Shown: positions 52,867-61,933, counted from the stretch's first letter. The stretch: DNA of 64,000 bases from CAVVAH01 sp963746175 (GCA_963746175.1 CAVVAH010000004.1:1178001-1242000), one strand, 5' to 3'. Program-made: numbers and translations. Notes: generated from the sequence alone by a model not told the origin.

Positions 52867-54767
52867 GCACTGCTACGGAGCCCGCCTCGCCGAGGACGTC
52901 GCGGGTGAGGCGGCTGCCGAAGTCACACCTCGTCGCGGTGCTCGCGCTGCTGGTGCTGCTCTCCTACCCGGCGTTCAACCCCGGCGCGACGTACTACCAG
53001 ACGGTGCTGTTCACGACGTTCATGCTCGGTGTGCAGGCGGTCAGCTGGAACATCATCAGCGGCTACGCCGGCTACGTGTCCCTGGGCCACTCGGCGTTCC
53101 TCGGGGTCGGGTCCTACACGGCGGCTGTCATCGCGCTGCACACCGGCGTCAACCCGCTCTGGGTCGCGCCGATCGGCGGTGTCGTCGCGGTCGTGCTGGC
53201 GACGCTGATCGGTCTTGTCGTGCTGCGGACGCGAGGTCACGCGTTCGTCATCATCACCATCGCCTTGCTGCTGTCGGCGCAGATCGTCGCCACCAACTGG
53301 CGCAGCCTCACCAACGGCTCCGACGGCATCACCCTCGAGCTGCCGTTCTGGGACCGTGACATCCAGAACATCCCCTTCTACCTGATCATGCTGGTGCTGC
53401 TGGCGCTGACGGTGCTGTTCAGCGCGTTCATCCGGCGCACGAAGTTCGGCACCGGGCTGGTCGCGATCCGCGAGGACGAGGGCAAGGCCGCGGCCATCGG
53501 CGTCAACACCACGCGGTACAAGGTGACGGCGTTCGCCGCGTCGGCGTTCTTCATCGGTGTCGCCGGCGGCGTCTACGCGTACTTCCTCACGTTCCTCAAC
53601 CCGGTCGGGTCGTTCTCGATACTCGGCAGCGTGACGATCGTCCTGTCGGCCCTGGCCGGCGGCCGTGGGACGCTCTACGGCCCGGTGGTCGGCGCGTTCA
53701 TCGTCGGGATCGGCTCGGAGATGGCCACCGTGTACGGCGGCAGCAGCAGCCGGGTGCTCATCTTCGGCCTCGCGCTGACGCTGATCGTGCTCTTCCTCCC
53801 TAACGGTCTGCTGCCGACGATCGAGGCCGCGTGGCGCAAGCGCCGCCCGGTCGACACCGAGTACACCGACCAGGCCGGCGCGCTCGGCGCCGGAACTTTG
53901 CAGGTGCGCGACCGCGAGCTCGCGGGGTCCGTCGTCGCCGACGAGGTCGAGGCGCTCGCGGGCGCCGGCAGCGGGGCGCCGCTGCTCGAGGTGAAGGGCG
54001 CGGCCAAGGCGTTCGGCGGTCTGGTGGCGGTCGACGGTGCCGACCTCACGGTCCGGCAGGGCAGCATCACCGCGCTGATCGGCCCGAACGGTTCCGGCAA
54101 GACGACGCTGTTCAACCTCGTGACCGGCGCGATGAAGGCCGATGCCGGCGAGGTGTGGCTCGACGGGACACGGATCGACACCCTGCCGCCGTGGGAGCGC
54201 GGGCACCTCGGGCTGGCCCGCACCTTCCAGACCACGCGGCTGTTCAAGTCGATGACCGTCCAGGAGAATCTCGTCGCGCCGCTGCCCGACGCGAAGTGGC
54301 GCACGATGCTCAAGGCATCGGTCGCCGGCTCCGAGGCCGACCGGGCCCGCGAGCTGCTCGAGTTCGTGGGGATGGCGCGGTTCGCGAACCAGCCCGCCGG
54401 CGCCCTGTCGTACGGCCAGCAGAAGCTCGTCGAGCTCGCACAGGTCCTCATGCTCGAGCCGCGGCTGGTGCTGCTCGACGAGCCGGCCGGGGGCATCAAC
54501 CCGAGCCTGGTCGGCCGGATGGTCGAGATCGTGCGCGACCTCAACCGGCAGGGCGTGACCTTCCTCGTCGTCGAGCACAACATCCCGATGGTGCTCGAGC
54601 TGTGCGACCCCGTCGTGGTGTTCAGCCGCGGCAAGGCCATCGCCGAGGGTCCGCCGCAGACGATCCGCGAGGACCCGGTGGTGCTCGACGCCTACCTCGG
54701 CGACGAGTGGCGACCGCCCGCGGTCGAGAACGCCGACCCCTCGGACGAGCCGCAGGGGGTGCGCTGA
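52863..54767 (+). CDS. Fused ABC permease-ATPase (LivM-LivG)
   Basis: A 634-residue fusion. Residues ~20-330 are a LivM permease (WNIISGYAGYVSLGHSAFLG, IREDEGKAAAIGVN, GGRGTLYGPVVGAFIVG). After a ~50-residue linker comes a LivG ATPase with Walker A GPNGSGKTT, signature LSYGQQKL, Walker B VLLDEPAGG and VVEHNIPMVLELCD. GTG 52863 overlaps the livH stop. Such fusions occur in several actinobacteria and fix the stoichiometry of the membrane and motor parts. Nothing is missing from either half. Confidence 0.9.
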   Translation: MSTATEPASPRTSRVRRLPKSHLVAVLALLVLLSYPAFNPGATYYQTVLFTTFMLGVQAVSWNIISGYAGYVSLGHSAFLGVGSYTAAVIALHTGVNPLWVAPIGGVVAVVLATLIGLVVLRTRGHAFVIITIALLLSAQIVATNWRSLTNGSDGITLELPFWDRDIQNIPFYLIMLVLLALTVLFSAFIRRTKFGTGLVAIREDEGKAAAIGVNTTRYKVTAFAASAFFIGVAGGVYAYFLTFLNPVGSFSILGSVTIVLSALAGGRGTLYGPVVGAFIVGIGSEMATVYGGSSSRVLIFGLALTLIVLFLPNGLLPTIEAAWRKRRPVDTEYTDQAGALGAGTLQVRDRELAGSVVADEVEALAGAGSGAPLLEVKGAAKAFGGLVAVDGADLTVRQGSITALIGPNGSGKTTLFNLVTGAMKADAGEVWLDGTRIDTLPPWERGHLGLARTFQTTRLFKSMTVQENLVAPLPDAKWRTMLKASVAGSEADRARELLEFVGMARFANQPAGALSYGQQKLVELAQVLMLEPRLVLLDEPAGGINPSLVGRMVEIVRDLNRQGVTFLVVEHNIPMVLELCDPVVVFSRGKAIAEGPPQTIREDPVVLDAYLGDEWRPPAVENADPSDEPQGVR

Positions 54768-55570
54768 TGCTGCAGCTGTCCGGGGTGGTCGCCGGCTACG
54801 GCGGCGGCGCCGTGCTGCAGGGCGTCGACCTCGCCTGTGACGCCGGGACCATCACCTGCGTCGTCGGGCCGAACGGCGCCGGCAAGTCGACCGTGCTGCG
54901 GGTGATCTCCGGGTTGCTCACGCCGTCCGAGGGCACCGTGACGATGGGCGACCAGACGCTCTCCGGCCGGTCGGCCGCGGCGATCCTGCGGGCCGGCGTC
55001 ACCCAGGTCCCGCAGGCGCAGGCACTGTTCCCGCACATGTCGGTGCGCGAGAACGTGCTGATGGGCGGCTTCCTCATCCGCCGCGACAGGAAGCTGCTGG
55101 CGAAGCGGCTCGCGGCCGTCGAGGAGCTGGTGCCCTTGGTCGCGGACCGCTCGAACCAGCACGGCGGCAACCTCTCCGGCGGTCAGCGCCGGATGGTCGA
55201 GATCGCCCGCTGCCTGATGCTCGACCCGAAGGTGCTGCTGCTCGACGAGCCGTCACTGGGCCTCGACCCGCGCGCGCTCGCCTCGGTCGCAGAGCTCATC
55301 CACCGGCTGCACGACGAAGGGGTCACCGTGCTGCTCGTCGAGCAGAACGTCCGGCTCGGCCTCGGCCTCGCGACCCACGGCGTGGTCATGGAGGGCGGCA
55401 AGGTCCGCCTCACCGGCTCGGCCACCGAGGTGATGGAACACCCCGAGATCGCCAGCCTCTACCTCGGCGGCACCGCCGCAACGACGGCCAAGACCGCCGA
55501 GGCTGCCTCCTCTTCTCCGGACTCGCCCTCTGCCAGTGACCCCGACCCCGCCGAGGCCCCTGCCCACTGA
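54767..55570 (+). CDS. livF: Branched-chain amino acid-type ABC ATPase (LivF)
   Basis: A 267-residue ATP-binding subunit: Walker A GPNGAGKST, Q-loop in VTQVPQAQALFPHMSV, signature LSGGQRRM, Walker B VLLLDEPSLGLD, H-loop replaced by VEQNVRLGL as is usual in LivF. A ~35-residue Ser/Ala/Asp-rich tail follows the normal end. The ATG shares one base with the preceding stop. It is the last gene of the operon and is followed by an inverted repeat. Confidence 0.92.
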   Translation: MLQLSGVVAGYGGGAVLQGVDLACDAGTITCVVGPNGAGKSTVLRVISGLLTPSEGTVTMGDQTLSGRSAAAILRAGVTQVPQAQALFPHMSVRENVLMGGFLIRRDRKLLAKRLAAVEELVPLVADRSNQHGGNLSGGQRRMVEIARCLMLDPKVLLLDEPSLGLDPRALASVAELIHRLHDEGVTVLLVEQNVRLGLGLATHGVVMEGGKVRLTGSATEVMEHPEIASLYLGGTAATTAKTAEAASSSPDSPSASDPDPAEAPAH

Positions 55571-55582
55571 CGAGCCCTCGCT

Positions 55583-55636
55583 GTGATCCACACCGGATCG
55601 GTGCGCATTTTCCGCACGAGTCCGGTGTGGATCATC
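55583..55636. repeat. Inverted repeat GATCCACACCGGA, copy 1
   Basis: Arms GATCCACACCGGA (55585-55597) and TCCGGTGTGGATC (55621-55633) pair perfectly, with further partial pairing inside (GGTGCG/CGCACG). It follows livF and probably ends that operon. Copy 2 lies on the other side of the VOC gene. Confidence 0.75.
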
Positions 55637-55698
55637 GCGGTTCGTGATGCGTGCGCCGGGGCGAGGGACCGTCGGAGGTCGTGCCTAAGGTCGCGGGC

Positions 55699-56109
55699 AT
55701 GACGGATGCGACTGCACACAAGCCCCTCCTCGACCTGGTGATCCTCGACTGCCCCGACGCGCTGGAGCTCGCCGGCTTCTACTCCGAGCTGCTCGGCTGG
55801 CCGATGGAGGACGGCGGGGACAAGGACTGGGTGACCCTGACGCCGCCGGGTGGCGGGGTGAGCCCGGACAACCCGGACGGGCGGGCCACCCTGGCGTTCC
55901 AGCGGATCGACGACTGGGTGGCGCCGACCTGGCCGGGCGGGGCGCACCCGCAGCAGTTCCACCTGGACTTCTCGGTCGGCGACATCGACGCCGCCGAGCC
56001 CGCGGCGCTCGCCCTCGGTGCCCGGCGGCACGACCACCAGCCGTCCCAGGACGGCGGCTTCCGGGTCTACGTCGACCCGGCCGGCCACCCGTTCTGCTTC
56101 ATCCGCTGA
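55699..56109 (+). CDS. VOC family protein (glyoxalase-like)
   Basis: A 136-residue single-module VOC protein: LLDLVILDCPDALELAGFYSELLGWP at the start, HLDFSVGDIDAAE in the middle and VYVDPAGHPFCFIR at the end, with metal-binding-type His and Glu positions retained. The substrate is unknown. ATG 55699 has TAAGGT 7 bases upstream, so it is probably leaderless. Two copies of one inverted repeat frame the gene. Confidence 0.85.
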   Translation: MTDATAHKPLLDLVILDCPDALELAGFYSELLGWPMEDGGDKDWVTLTPPGGGVSPDNPDGRATLAFQRIDDWVAPTWPGGAHPQQFHLDFSVGDIDAAEPAALALGARRHDHQPSQDGGFRVYVDPAGHPFCFIR

Positions 56110-56120
56110 CCCGAGACCCG

Positions 56121-56172
56121 GTGATCCACACCGGATCCGTGCGGGAAAGGCGCACGGATCCGGTGTGGATCA
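56121..56172. repeat. Inverted repeat GATCCACACCGGA, copy 2 (22-bp perfect arms)
   Basis: Arms 56122-56143 and 56151-56172 pair over 22 bases without mismatch around a GGAAAGG loop. The outer part equals copy 1 at 55583-55636. It lies between the convergent VOC and MmcQ/YjbR genes and probably acts as a terminator for both. Confidence 0.8.
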
Positions 56173-56188
56173 ACGTGAAGGCGTTTGG

Positions 56189-56575
56189 CTAGCGCGCGCG
56201 GAACGCCGACGTGAGCCGCTCGGGCGCGCGCGACAGCCAGCCGTCCTCGAGGGTCTCCCGCAGGACCTTCGCGGAGACGTTCGGCAGGTCGACGAGCACG
56301 GCGGCGTAGTTGTCGAAGTGCGGGATGGTGAATATCCCGCGGTGGCCGGCCGCGAGCACCGCCTCCTTCTCGCCGAGGTCCGCGACCCGGACCGCGAGGA
56401 TCGGGCCGGCGGGCGGCGTCTCGGCGCCGTACCGCTTGACGTCGGCCTTGGTGAACGGTCGCTCCCAGGCGAAGGTCGTGCCGGCGACGTCCCAGACGCG
56501 GGAGCCGCGGCGGTCGCCCTCGGTCACCTCGGGCAGCATGCCGACGATCCGGGCCACGTCGTGGAAGGTCGCCAC
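56189..56575 (-). CDS. MmcQ/YjbR family protein
   Basis: A 128-residue protein of the double-wing YjbR fold (DUF419): VARIVGMLPEVTEGDRRGSRVWDV, TTFAWERPF, AVLVDLPNVSAKVLRETLEDGW. The function is unknown; some relatives bind DNA. GTG 56575 is chosen because TACGGT lies 6 bases upstream (leaderless) and the family sequence starts there. Confidence 0.8.
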   Translation of the reverse strand: MATFHDVARIVGMLPEVTEGDRRGSRVWDVAGTTFAWERPFTKADVKRYGAETPPAGPILAVRVADLGEKEAVLAAGHRGIFTIPHFDNYAAVLVDLPNVSAKVLRETLEDGWLSRAPERLTSAFRAR

Positions 56576-56624
56576 CCGGGCACCGTAGCCCCGGTCCCGC
56601 GGCAACTGGTGCCTGTCGGCGGAC

Positions 56625-57026
56625 TCAGTACGCGTCGCCGGTGCGCCAGGACATCTCCTGAAGCACCAAGCCGTTGCCGTCCGGGTCGGTGATCGCGGCG
56701 TACCGCACGCCACCGCCGACGTCGTCGATCTCGCCGACCTCCACGCCGCGACCGATCAGCTCGTCGCGTGCGCCCTCCAGGCCGTCGACGACGAGGTGCA
56801 GCCCGCGGATCGTGCCGGGCGTCATGTCAGCCAACCCGCCGAGACCGGTGGACAGCACGATCGAGCAGGCCGAACCGGGCGGCGTCAGCTGGACGATGCG
56901 TACTCCCGGGGCGGGCTCGACGTCGACGTCCTGCACGAAGCCGAGCTTCTCGACGTAGAACGCCTTGCCGCGGTCGACGTCGCTGACCGGCACCGGGACG
57001 AGCTCGAGCTTCATCGTGAGGTCCAT
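56625..57026 (-). CDS. VOC family protein (glyoxalase/bleomycin-resistance-like)
   Basis: A 133-residue VOC protein: PVSDVDRGKAFYVEKLGFVQD, RIVQLTPPGSACSIVL, GLHLVVDGLEGARDELIGRGVEV and DPDGNGLVLQEM. Actinobacterial relatives are often annotated as glyoxalases without proof. The ATG at 57026 is used; 57014 is also possible. The next gene on this strand (GNAT) ends 89 bases upstream, and that gap shows nothing. Confidence 0.83.
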   Translation of the reverse strand: MDLTMKLELVPVPVSDVDRGKAFYVEKLGFVQDVDVEPAPGVRIVQLTPPGSACSIVLSTGLGGLADMTPGTIRGLHLVVDGLEGARDELIGRGVEVGEIDDVGGGVRYAAITDPDGNGLVLQEMSWRTGDAY

Positions 57027-57115
57027 CAAGGCTCCAGTCTGGGGACGAGCACGCTCGCGCGCCGAGGGATCATCATCGCGGCAGCCTCCGACATCCGCGC
57101 GCGGCACCTCACGGG

Positions 57116-57616
57116 TCAGCGCAGGCGCAGCTCGAGCTCGATCTCGTGGTCGATGCGCACGCCGTGGGCATCGCGCTCCGGGATCGACGGCTTCAGCATC
57201 CTGGCGCGGGTCACGCCGTGGCGGTGCAGGCGGCAGATGTCCATCCCGAGGCGCTGGTAGAACGCCAGCGCGGCGGTGTTGTCGTTGGTGGTGACCAGCC
57301 ACACCCGGAGGCAACCGAGGGCCGTCGCCTCGTCGATGCATCGCTGGAGCAGGCGCCCGCCGATGCCGTGGCGCGGCGTCGACACCGAGATCGAGACGAC
57401 CTCGTACGCGTCGTCGCGTCGGGCGGCCAGCGCCAGCCCGACGCGTCGGCCGTCGAGCTCGGCGACGTAGCCGGGCAGGTTCGAGGTGTCGACCAGCTCG
57501 CCCAGCCGCGCCACCTGGACCGAGCCCCACTCCTCGACGATCGTCGCGACGACCCAGTCGTGGTCGTCGGCGGTACGTGGTCGCACCACGACGTCGTCCG
57601 GGCTCACGTCTCCCAT
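57116..57616 (-). CDS. GNAT-family N-acetyltransferase
   Basis: A 166-residue acetyltransferase with the acetyl-CoA motif VSTPRHGIGGRLLQRCIDEA and the C-terminal NDNTAALAFYQRLGM typical of the family. Substrate unknown. The ATG at 57616 or the GTG at 57607 may be used; GACGAT lies 7 bases before the latter, which would make it leaderless. It is divergent from furA, 68 bases away. Confidence 0.85.
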   Translation of the reverse strand: MGDVSPDDVVVRPRTADDHDWVVATIVEEWGSVQVARLGELVDTSNLPGYVAELDGRRVGLALAARRDDAYEVVSISVSTPRHGIGGRLLQRCIDEATALGCLRVWLVTTNDNTAALAFYQRLGMDICRLHRHGVTRARMLKPSIPERDAHGVRIDHEIELELRLR

Positions 57617-57684
57617 CGTCTCTCGGGGCCTCAGCAGAGCACCCTGTCTTGACTGGTTACAGAAAAGGGCGTTGGGTGGGGGTG

Positions 57685-58203
57685 ATGACCGACGCCACCG
57701 CCGTGCTGCCGAGCGCGATGCTCCGGGGTGCCGGGCTGCGAGTCACCCAGCCTCGGCTCGCCGTGATGGCGGCGCTCGAGCAGCACCCGCACGCCGGTGC
57801 CGACGTGGTCCTGTCCGCGGTCCGCGAGACCCGGCCGGTGTCGCACCAGGCGGTCTACGACGTGCTGCACGCCCTGGCCGACCTCGGCCTCGTGCGGCGG
57901 ATCCAGCCGGCCGGCTCGGTGGCGCGCTACGAGCTGCGGGTGGGGGACAACCACCACCACGTGGTGTGCCGCGGCTGCAGCGACGTCGTCGACATCGACT
58001 GCGCGACGGGCGCCGCGCCGTGCCTGGACCCGTCCGAGCTCGACGTCCACGCGCCCGGCTTCGTCCTGGACGAGGCCGAGGTCACCTACTGGGGGCTCTG
58101 CGGCAGCTGCGCCGGGACGACCGAGCCGCAGCCCGACGTCACCCCGGTCCGTACTGCACCAGCACTGTCCCGCACCACGGAGAAGAGGAAGCACCGTGAC
58201 TGA
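57685..58203 (+). CDS. furA: Fur-family repressor, FurA/CatR-like
   Basis: A 172-residue Fur protein. The winged helix is LRVTQPRLAVMAALEQHPHAGAD with VSHQAVYDVLHALADLGLV; metal sites are in DNHHHVVCRGCSDVVDID and the second cysteine pair LCGSC. It is followed by a ~30-residue tail. Coupling with katG (8-base overlap) marks it as the peroxide/iron-responsive FurA that represses katG. A TTGACT hexamer (57649-57654) lies upstream, but the matching -10 is weak, so the exact promoter is unclear. Confidence 0.9.
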   Translation: MTDATAVLPSAMLRGAGLRVTQPRLAVMAALEQHPHAGADVVLSAVRETRPVSHQAVYDVLHALADLGLVRRIQPAGSVARYELRVGDNHHHVVCRGCSDVVDIDCATGAAPCLDPSELDVHAPGFVLDEAEVTYWGLCGSCAGTTEPQPDVTPVRTAPALSRTTEKRKHRD

Positions 58204-60397
58204 CCAGTCCCAGGCCAACCCGAGCGGCGTCACCGCAGACGGCAGCGAGAGCGAGAACCCGGCGATCGATGCGCCGACCCCCAAGGCGGGCCGGCCGCAC
58301 ACGAACCAGGACTGGTGGCCGAACCAGCTCGACCTCAAGGTGCTGCACGCGCACTCGCCGCACGGCAACCCGATGGGCGCGTCGTACCGGTACGCCGACG
58401 ACTTCGCCGCCCTCGACGTCGAGGCGCTCAAGCGCGACGTGTTCGAGGTGATGACGACCTCGCAGGACTGGTGGCCGGCGGACTACGGGCACTACGGCCC
58501 GCTGTTCATCCGGCTGAGCTGGCACGCGGCCGGCACGTACCGGATCGAGGACGGCCGCGGCGGCGCCGGTGACGGTGCGCAGCGGTTCGCGCCGCTGAAC
58601 AGCTGGCCGGACAACGCGAACCTCGACAAGGCCCGCCGACTGCTGTGGCCGGTCAAGGCGAAGTACGGCAGCAAGATCTCGTGGGCCGACCTGCTGGTGT
58701 TCGCCGGCAACTGCGCGCTGGAGTCGATGGGCTTCCGGACGTTCGGCTTCGGCTTCGGCCGTGAGGACGTGTGGGAGCCGGAGGAGATCTTCTGGGGCCC
58801 GGAGGACACCTGGCTCGGCGACGAGCGGTACACCGGCGACCGCGAGCTGACGGGGCCAGTCGGCGCCGTCCAGATGGGCCTCATCTACGTGAACCCCGAG
58901 GGCCCGAACGGCAACCCCGACCCGCTGGCCGCCGCCCGCGACATCCGCGAGACGTTCCGCCGGATGGCGATGAACGACGAGGAGACCGTGGCCCTGATCG
59001 CCGGCGGCCACTCGTTCGGCAAGACGCACGGTGCCGGACCCGCCGACAACGTCGGCCCCGAGCCGGAGGCCGCGGCCCTCGAGGCGCAGGGCCTCGGCTG
59101 GAAGAGCACGTACGGCTCCGGCAAGGGCAAGGACGCCATCACCAGCGGCCTCGAGGTCACCTGGACCAGCACGCCCACGAAGTGGGGTTCGGGTTTCTTC
59201 ACGAACCTGTTCGACAACGAGTGGGTGCTCGAGGAGAGCCCGGCCGGCGCGAAGCAGTGGGTCGCGAAGGACTCCGACGCGTCGGTGCCGGACCCGTTCG
59301 ACGGGCCGAAGCGCAAGCCGACGATGCTCACCACCGACCTCGCGCTGCGGTTCGACCCGGCGTACGAGAAGGTGTCGCGCGACTTCTACGAGCACCCGGA
59401 GAAGCTCGCCGACGCGTTCGCCCGTGCCTGGTACAAGCTGCTGCACCGCGACATGGGGCCGGCCGACCGCCAGCTCGGGCCGTGGGTGCCGGAACCCCAG
59501 CTGTGGCAGGACCCGGTCCCGGCTCCTGAGGGGGCTCTCGTCGGCGACGCTGACGTCGCGGCGCTCAAGGAGAAGGTGCTGTCGTCCGGCCTGTCGGTGA
59601 CCGACCTGGTCACGACGGCCTGGGCCTCGGCGGCGTCGTTCCGCGGCACCGACAAGCGAGGCGGCGCCAACGGTGCGCGGCTGCGGCTCGAGCCGCAGCG
59701 CAGCTGGGCGGTCAACGCCGGCACCGGTGACGTGATCGCGAAGCTCGAGTCGATCCAGCAGGACTTCAACACGTCGTCCTCGGGCGCGAAGATCTCGCTC
59801 GCCGACCTCGTCGTGCTGGCGGGTGGCGCTGCCGTCGAGAAGGCGTCGAAGGACGCCGGTGTCGAGGTGACCGTGCCGTTCGCACCCGGCCGTGGCGACG
59901 CGACCCAGGAGCAGACCGACGTCGAGTCGTTCGCGGTGCTCGAGCCGCGCGCCGACGGCTTCCGCAACTACCTGCGCGACGGCGAGAAGATGCCGGCCGA
60001 GCAGCTGCTGCTGGACCGCGCGTACATGCTGGAGCTGACCGCGCCGCAGATGACGGTCCTCGTAGGCGGTCTGCGCGCGCTGGGCGTCGGCAGCGGCCAC
60101 GGCATCTTCACCGACCGCGTCGGCACGCTGACCAACGACTTCTTCGTGAACCTGCTCGACATGGGCACGGAGTGGAAGCCGGCCGCGTCGGCGGAGAACG
60201 TGTACGAGGGCCGCACCCGCGGTACCGAACAGGTGTCCCGTACGGCGACCGCCGTCGACCTGGTCTTCGGCGCCAACTCCCAGCTCCGCGCGATCGCCGA
60301 GGTCTACGCCGCCAATGACGCGTCGGAGAAGTTCGTCCGCGACTTCGTGGCGGCCTGGGACAAGGTCATGACCCTGGACCGCTTCGACCTCGCCTGA
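58196..60397 (+). CDS. katG: Catalase-peroxidase KatG
   Basis: A 733-residue class I haem peroxidase in two homologous halves. Distal residues Arg106, Trp109 and His110 are in RLSWHAAGTYR, the proximal haem ligand is His272 in AGGHSFGKTHGA, and MGLIYVNPEGP carries the tyrosine of the Met-Tyr-Trp adduct needed for catalase activity. It removes H2O2 and would also activate isoniazid-like hydrazides. GTG 58196 has AGAGGAA upstream and overlaps the furA end. The length is normal and nothing is broken. Confidence 0.96.
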   Translation: MTDQSQANPSGVTADGSESENPAIDAPTPKAGRPHTNQDWWPNQLDLKVLHAHSPHGNPMGASYRYADDFAALDVEALKRDVFEVMTTSQDWWPADYGHYGPLFIRLSWHAAGTYRIEDGRGGAGDGAQRFAPLNSWPDNANLDKARRLLWPVKAKYGSKISWADLLVFAGNCALESMGFRTFGFGFGREDVWEPEEIFWGPEDTWLGDERYTGDRELTGPVGAVQMGLIYVNPEGPNGNPDPLAAARDIRETFRRMAMNDEETVALIAGGHSFGKTHGAGPADNVGPEPEAAALEAQGLGWKSTYGSGKGKDAITSGLEVTWTSTPTKWGSGFFTNLFDNEWVLEESPAGAKQWVAKDSDASVPDPFDGPKRKPTMLTTDLALRFDPAYEKVSRDFYEHPEKLADAFARAWYKLLHRDMGPADRQLGPWVPEPQLWQDPVPAPEGALVGDADVAALKEKVLSSGLSVTDLVTTAWASAASFRGTDKRGGANGARLRLEPQRSWAVNAGTGDVIAKLESIQQDFNTSSSGAKISLADLVVLAGGAAVEKASKDAGVEVTVPFAPGRGDATQEQTDVESFAVLEPRADGFRNYLRDGEKMPAEQLLLDRAYMLELTAPQMTVLVGGLRALGVGSGHGIFTDRVGTLTNDFFVNLLDMGTEWKPAASAENVYEGRTRGTEQVSRTATAVDLVFGANSQLRAIAEVYAANDASEKFVRDFVAAWDKVMTLDRFDLA

Positions 60398-60399
60398 CA

Positions 60400-60440
60400 T
60401 GCGCATCCGGGCCGGTACGAGCGCGCCGGCCCGGTGCGCA
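60400..60440 (+). terminator. Hairpin after katG
   Basis: TGCGCATCCGGGCCGG (60400-60415) pairs with CCGGCCCGGTGCGCA (60426-60440) with one bulged base. It starts 3 bases past the katG stop. The following ~170 bases to 60612 contain GATCGGTCGCT twice (near 60475 and 60522) and no gene. Confidence 0.7.
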
Positions 60441-60612
60441 GGCATTCCGCCACCCAAGGTGTGATTCCGGCCTGATCGGTCGCTTCGTCGCGCTCACGGC
60501 CGGAGCGGCTCCCCGACCTGGATCGGTCGCTACCCCCGCACACCGCCCACCACCAGGGTGAAGAACCGGTCGGGGGACTGACTCACGCTGCGATCGGGCG
60601 CACCATGTCGGC

Positions 60613-61473
60613 ATGTCCCGCGCCCTCCGACTCGTGGCCGCTGCAGCGCTGGTGCTCGCCTTGTCGTCGTGCGGCGGGAGCGACTCGGCCGGCGATCCCT
60701 CGGCGCAGTCACCCTCGCCCCAGGAGTCCGCGTCCTCGCCCTCCCCGAGCCCCACCGAGTCCTACGACGTCCCGGAGCTGGTGGACATAGGCGGCGGGCG
60801 GCACCTCTTCGTGCACTGCAGCGGGGAGGGCAGCCCGGTCGTCGTGCTGGAGAGCGGCGACGAGTCGGACCAGTTCCAGTGGGGCGCCGTCTTCAAGCAG
60901 ATTGCGGCGGAGACGCGTGTCTGCAAGTACGACCGCGCCGGTAACGGCTCCAGCGACGACGCCACCGGCTGTCGGCGTACGCCCGAGATCCTCGCCGACC
61001 TGTCGGCCATGCTCGCCGCGGTGAAAGCGGAGCCGCCGTACATCCTGGTCGGCACCTCGGGCGGCGGCTTCCTCATGACCAGCTACGCCTACACCCATCC
61101 CGACCAGACCGCCGGCATCGTGTTGGCCGAGACCCCGCACGCGATCATCCCCTCGGAGGCACCGAGGGAGCTGCTCGCGGAGCTCGACTGCCACGCCACG
61201 ACCAACGTCGAGCACCGCGACTACGTCGCCGTCGAGCGGTACGCCTGGACCCACCGGCACCGGATCGGCCCGATCCCGATGACGGTCATCACCAACGACT
61301 ACCGCGGCAACGGGGAGAACGCCGAGCAGCAGACCAACGTCAAGGGCCAGCAGGGCTGGCTGGTCCTCAGTCCGCTCGCCAAGCAGGTCGTCGTGACCAG
61401 CGGCCACAACGTCCCGGAGAACGAGCCCGACCTCACCGTGCGCGAGATACTCCGCGTCCTGGCCGCCGCCTGA
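60613..61473 (+). CDS. Alpha/beta-hydrolase lipoprotein
   Basis: 286 residues. The signal peptide ends in a lipobox (LALSSCGGS, cysteine near residue 20), followed by a Ser/Pro/Glu-rich linker. The hydrolase domain has the nucleophile elbow VGTSGGGFL, an early ESGDESDQFQWG strand-loop, and the catalytic histidine in TSGHNVPENEP. The substrate is unknown; it is an esterase-like enzyme anchored outside the cell. ATG 60613 has CACCAT 6 bases upstream (leaderless). Confidence 0.83.
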   Translation: MSRALRLVAAAALVLALSSCGGSDSAGDPSAQSPSPQESASSPSPSPTESYDVPELVDIGGGRHLFVHCSGEGSPVVVLESGDESDQFQWGAVFKQIAAETRVCKYDRAGNGSSDDATGCRRTPEILADLSAMLAAVKAEPPYILVGTSGGGFLMTSYAYTHPDQTAGIVLAETPHAIIPSEAPRELLAELDCHATTNVEHRDYVAVERYAWTHRHRIGPIPMTVITNDYRGNGENAEQQTNVKGQQGWLVLSPLAKQVVVTSGHNVPENEPDLTVREILRVLAAA

Positions 61474-61495
61474 CGATCGCCTTTTGCAAACGCCT

Positions 61496-61535
61496 CCTGC
61501 GAGACCCCAGGCTCAGGGCCGGGAGGTCTCGCAGG
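61496..61535. terminator. 11-bp hairpin between convergent genes
   Basis: CCTGCGAGACC (61496-61506) and GGTCTCGCAGG (61525-61535) pair perfectly around an 18-base loop, between the ends of the lipoprotein gene and the 92-residue gene on the other strand. Confidence 0.65.
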
Positions 61536-61556
61536 CGGAGGAAGCGTCGGTGCCCG

Positions 61557-61835
61557 TCAGGCGGTGAAGGTCCCGAGGAACTGGCCGAGGGACGGCCTGC
61601 CCAGGTGACCGGCCTCCTGCATGATGCCCGGGGTCTCCGGGTCGGTGGCGAACGCCGTCCACCCCTCCTCGTCCCAGTCGAAGATTGCCCACACCCGGTC
61701 CTCCTCGATCGGGTCGCGGTAGACCGTGGAGCCCTTCGAGCCGTGCGACCCGCGCTTGTCGGCGCCCTTCGTGCCGTAGACCTCGAGGAAGTGGTCGAGG
61801 TCCTTCACCTTCGTCGTCGCCAGGATCATCGTCAT
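61557..61835 (-). CDS. Small dimeric alpha/beta-barrel-like protein
   Basis: A 92-residue protein starting at ATG 61835 behind AAGGAGA. MTMILATTKVKDLDHFLEVYGTKG followed by STVYRDPIEEDRVWAIFDWDEEGWTAF and the C-terminal PGIMQEAG resembles small stress-response or antibiotic-monooxygenase-like barrels. No cofactor site is obvious. A perfect 18-bp palindrome about 100 bases upstream may be its operator. Confidence 0.7.
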   Translation of the reverse strand: MTMILATTKVKDLDHFLEVYGTKGADKRGSHGSKGSTVYRDPIEEDRVWAIFDWDEEGWTAFATDPETPGIMQEAGHLGRPSLGQFLGTFTA

Positions 61836-61933
61836 TCTCCTTCGTGGACAAGGGATCGCGATCGGATCCCCGGGTCTCCCAGCGCGAGTCGGCTGGCATG
61901 TCGTGAATCGTCGGCGCGTTCGCGATCCGCCGC

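Noticed and set aside
57649..57677. FurA operator and promoter before furA
   Set aside because: TTGACT is present, but neither a convincing -10 at normal spacing nor a clear Fur-type palindrome could be defined.
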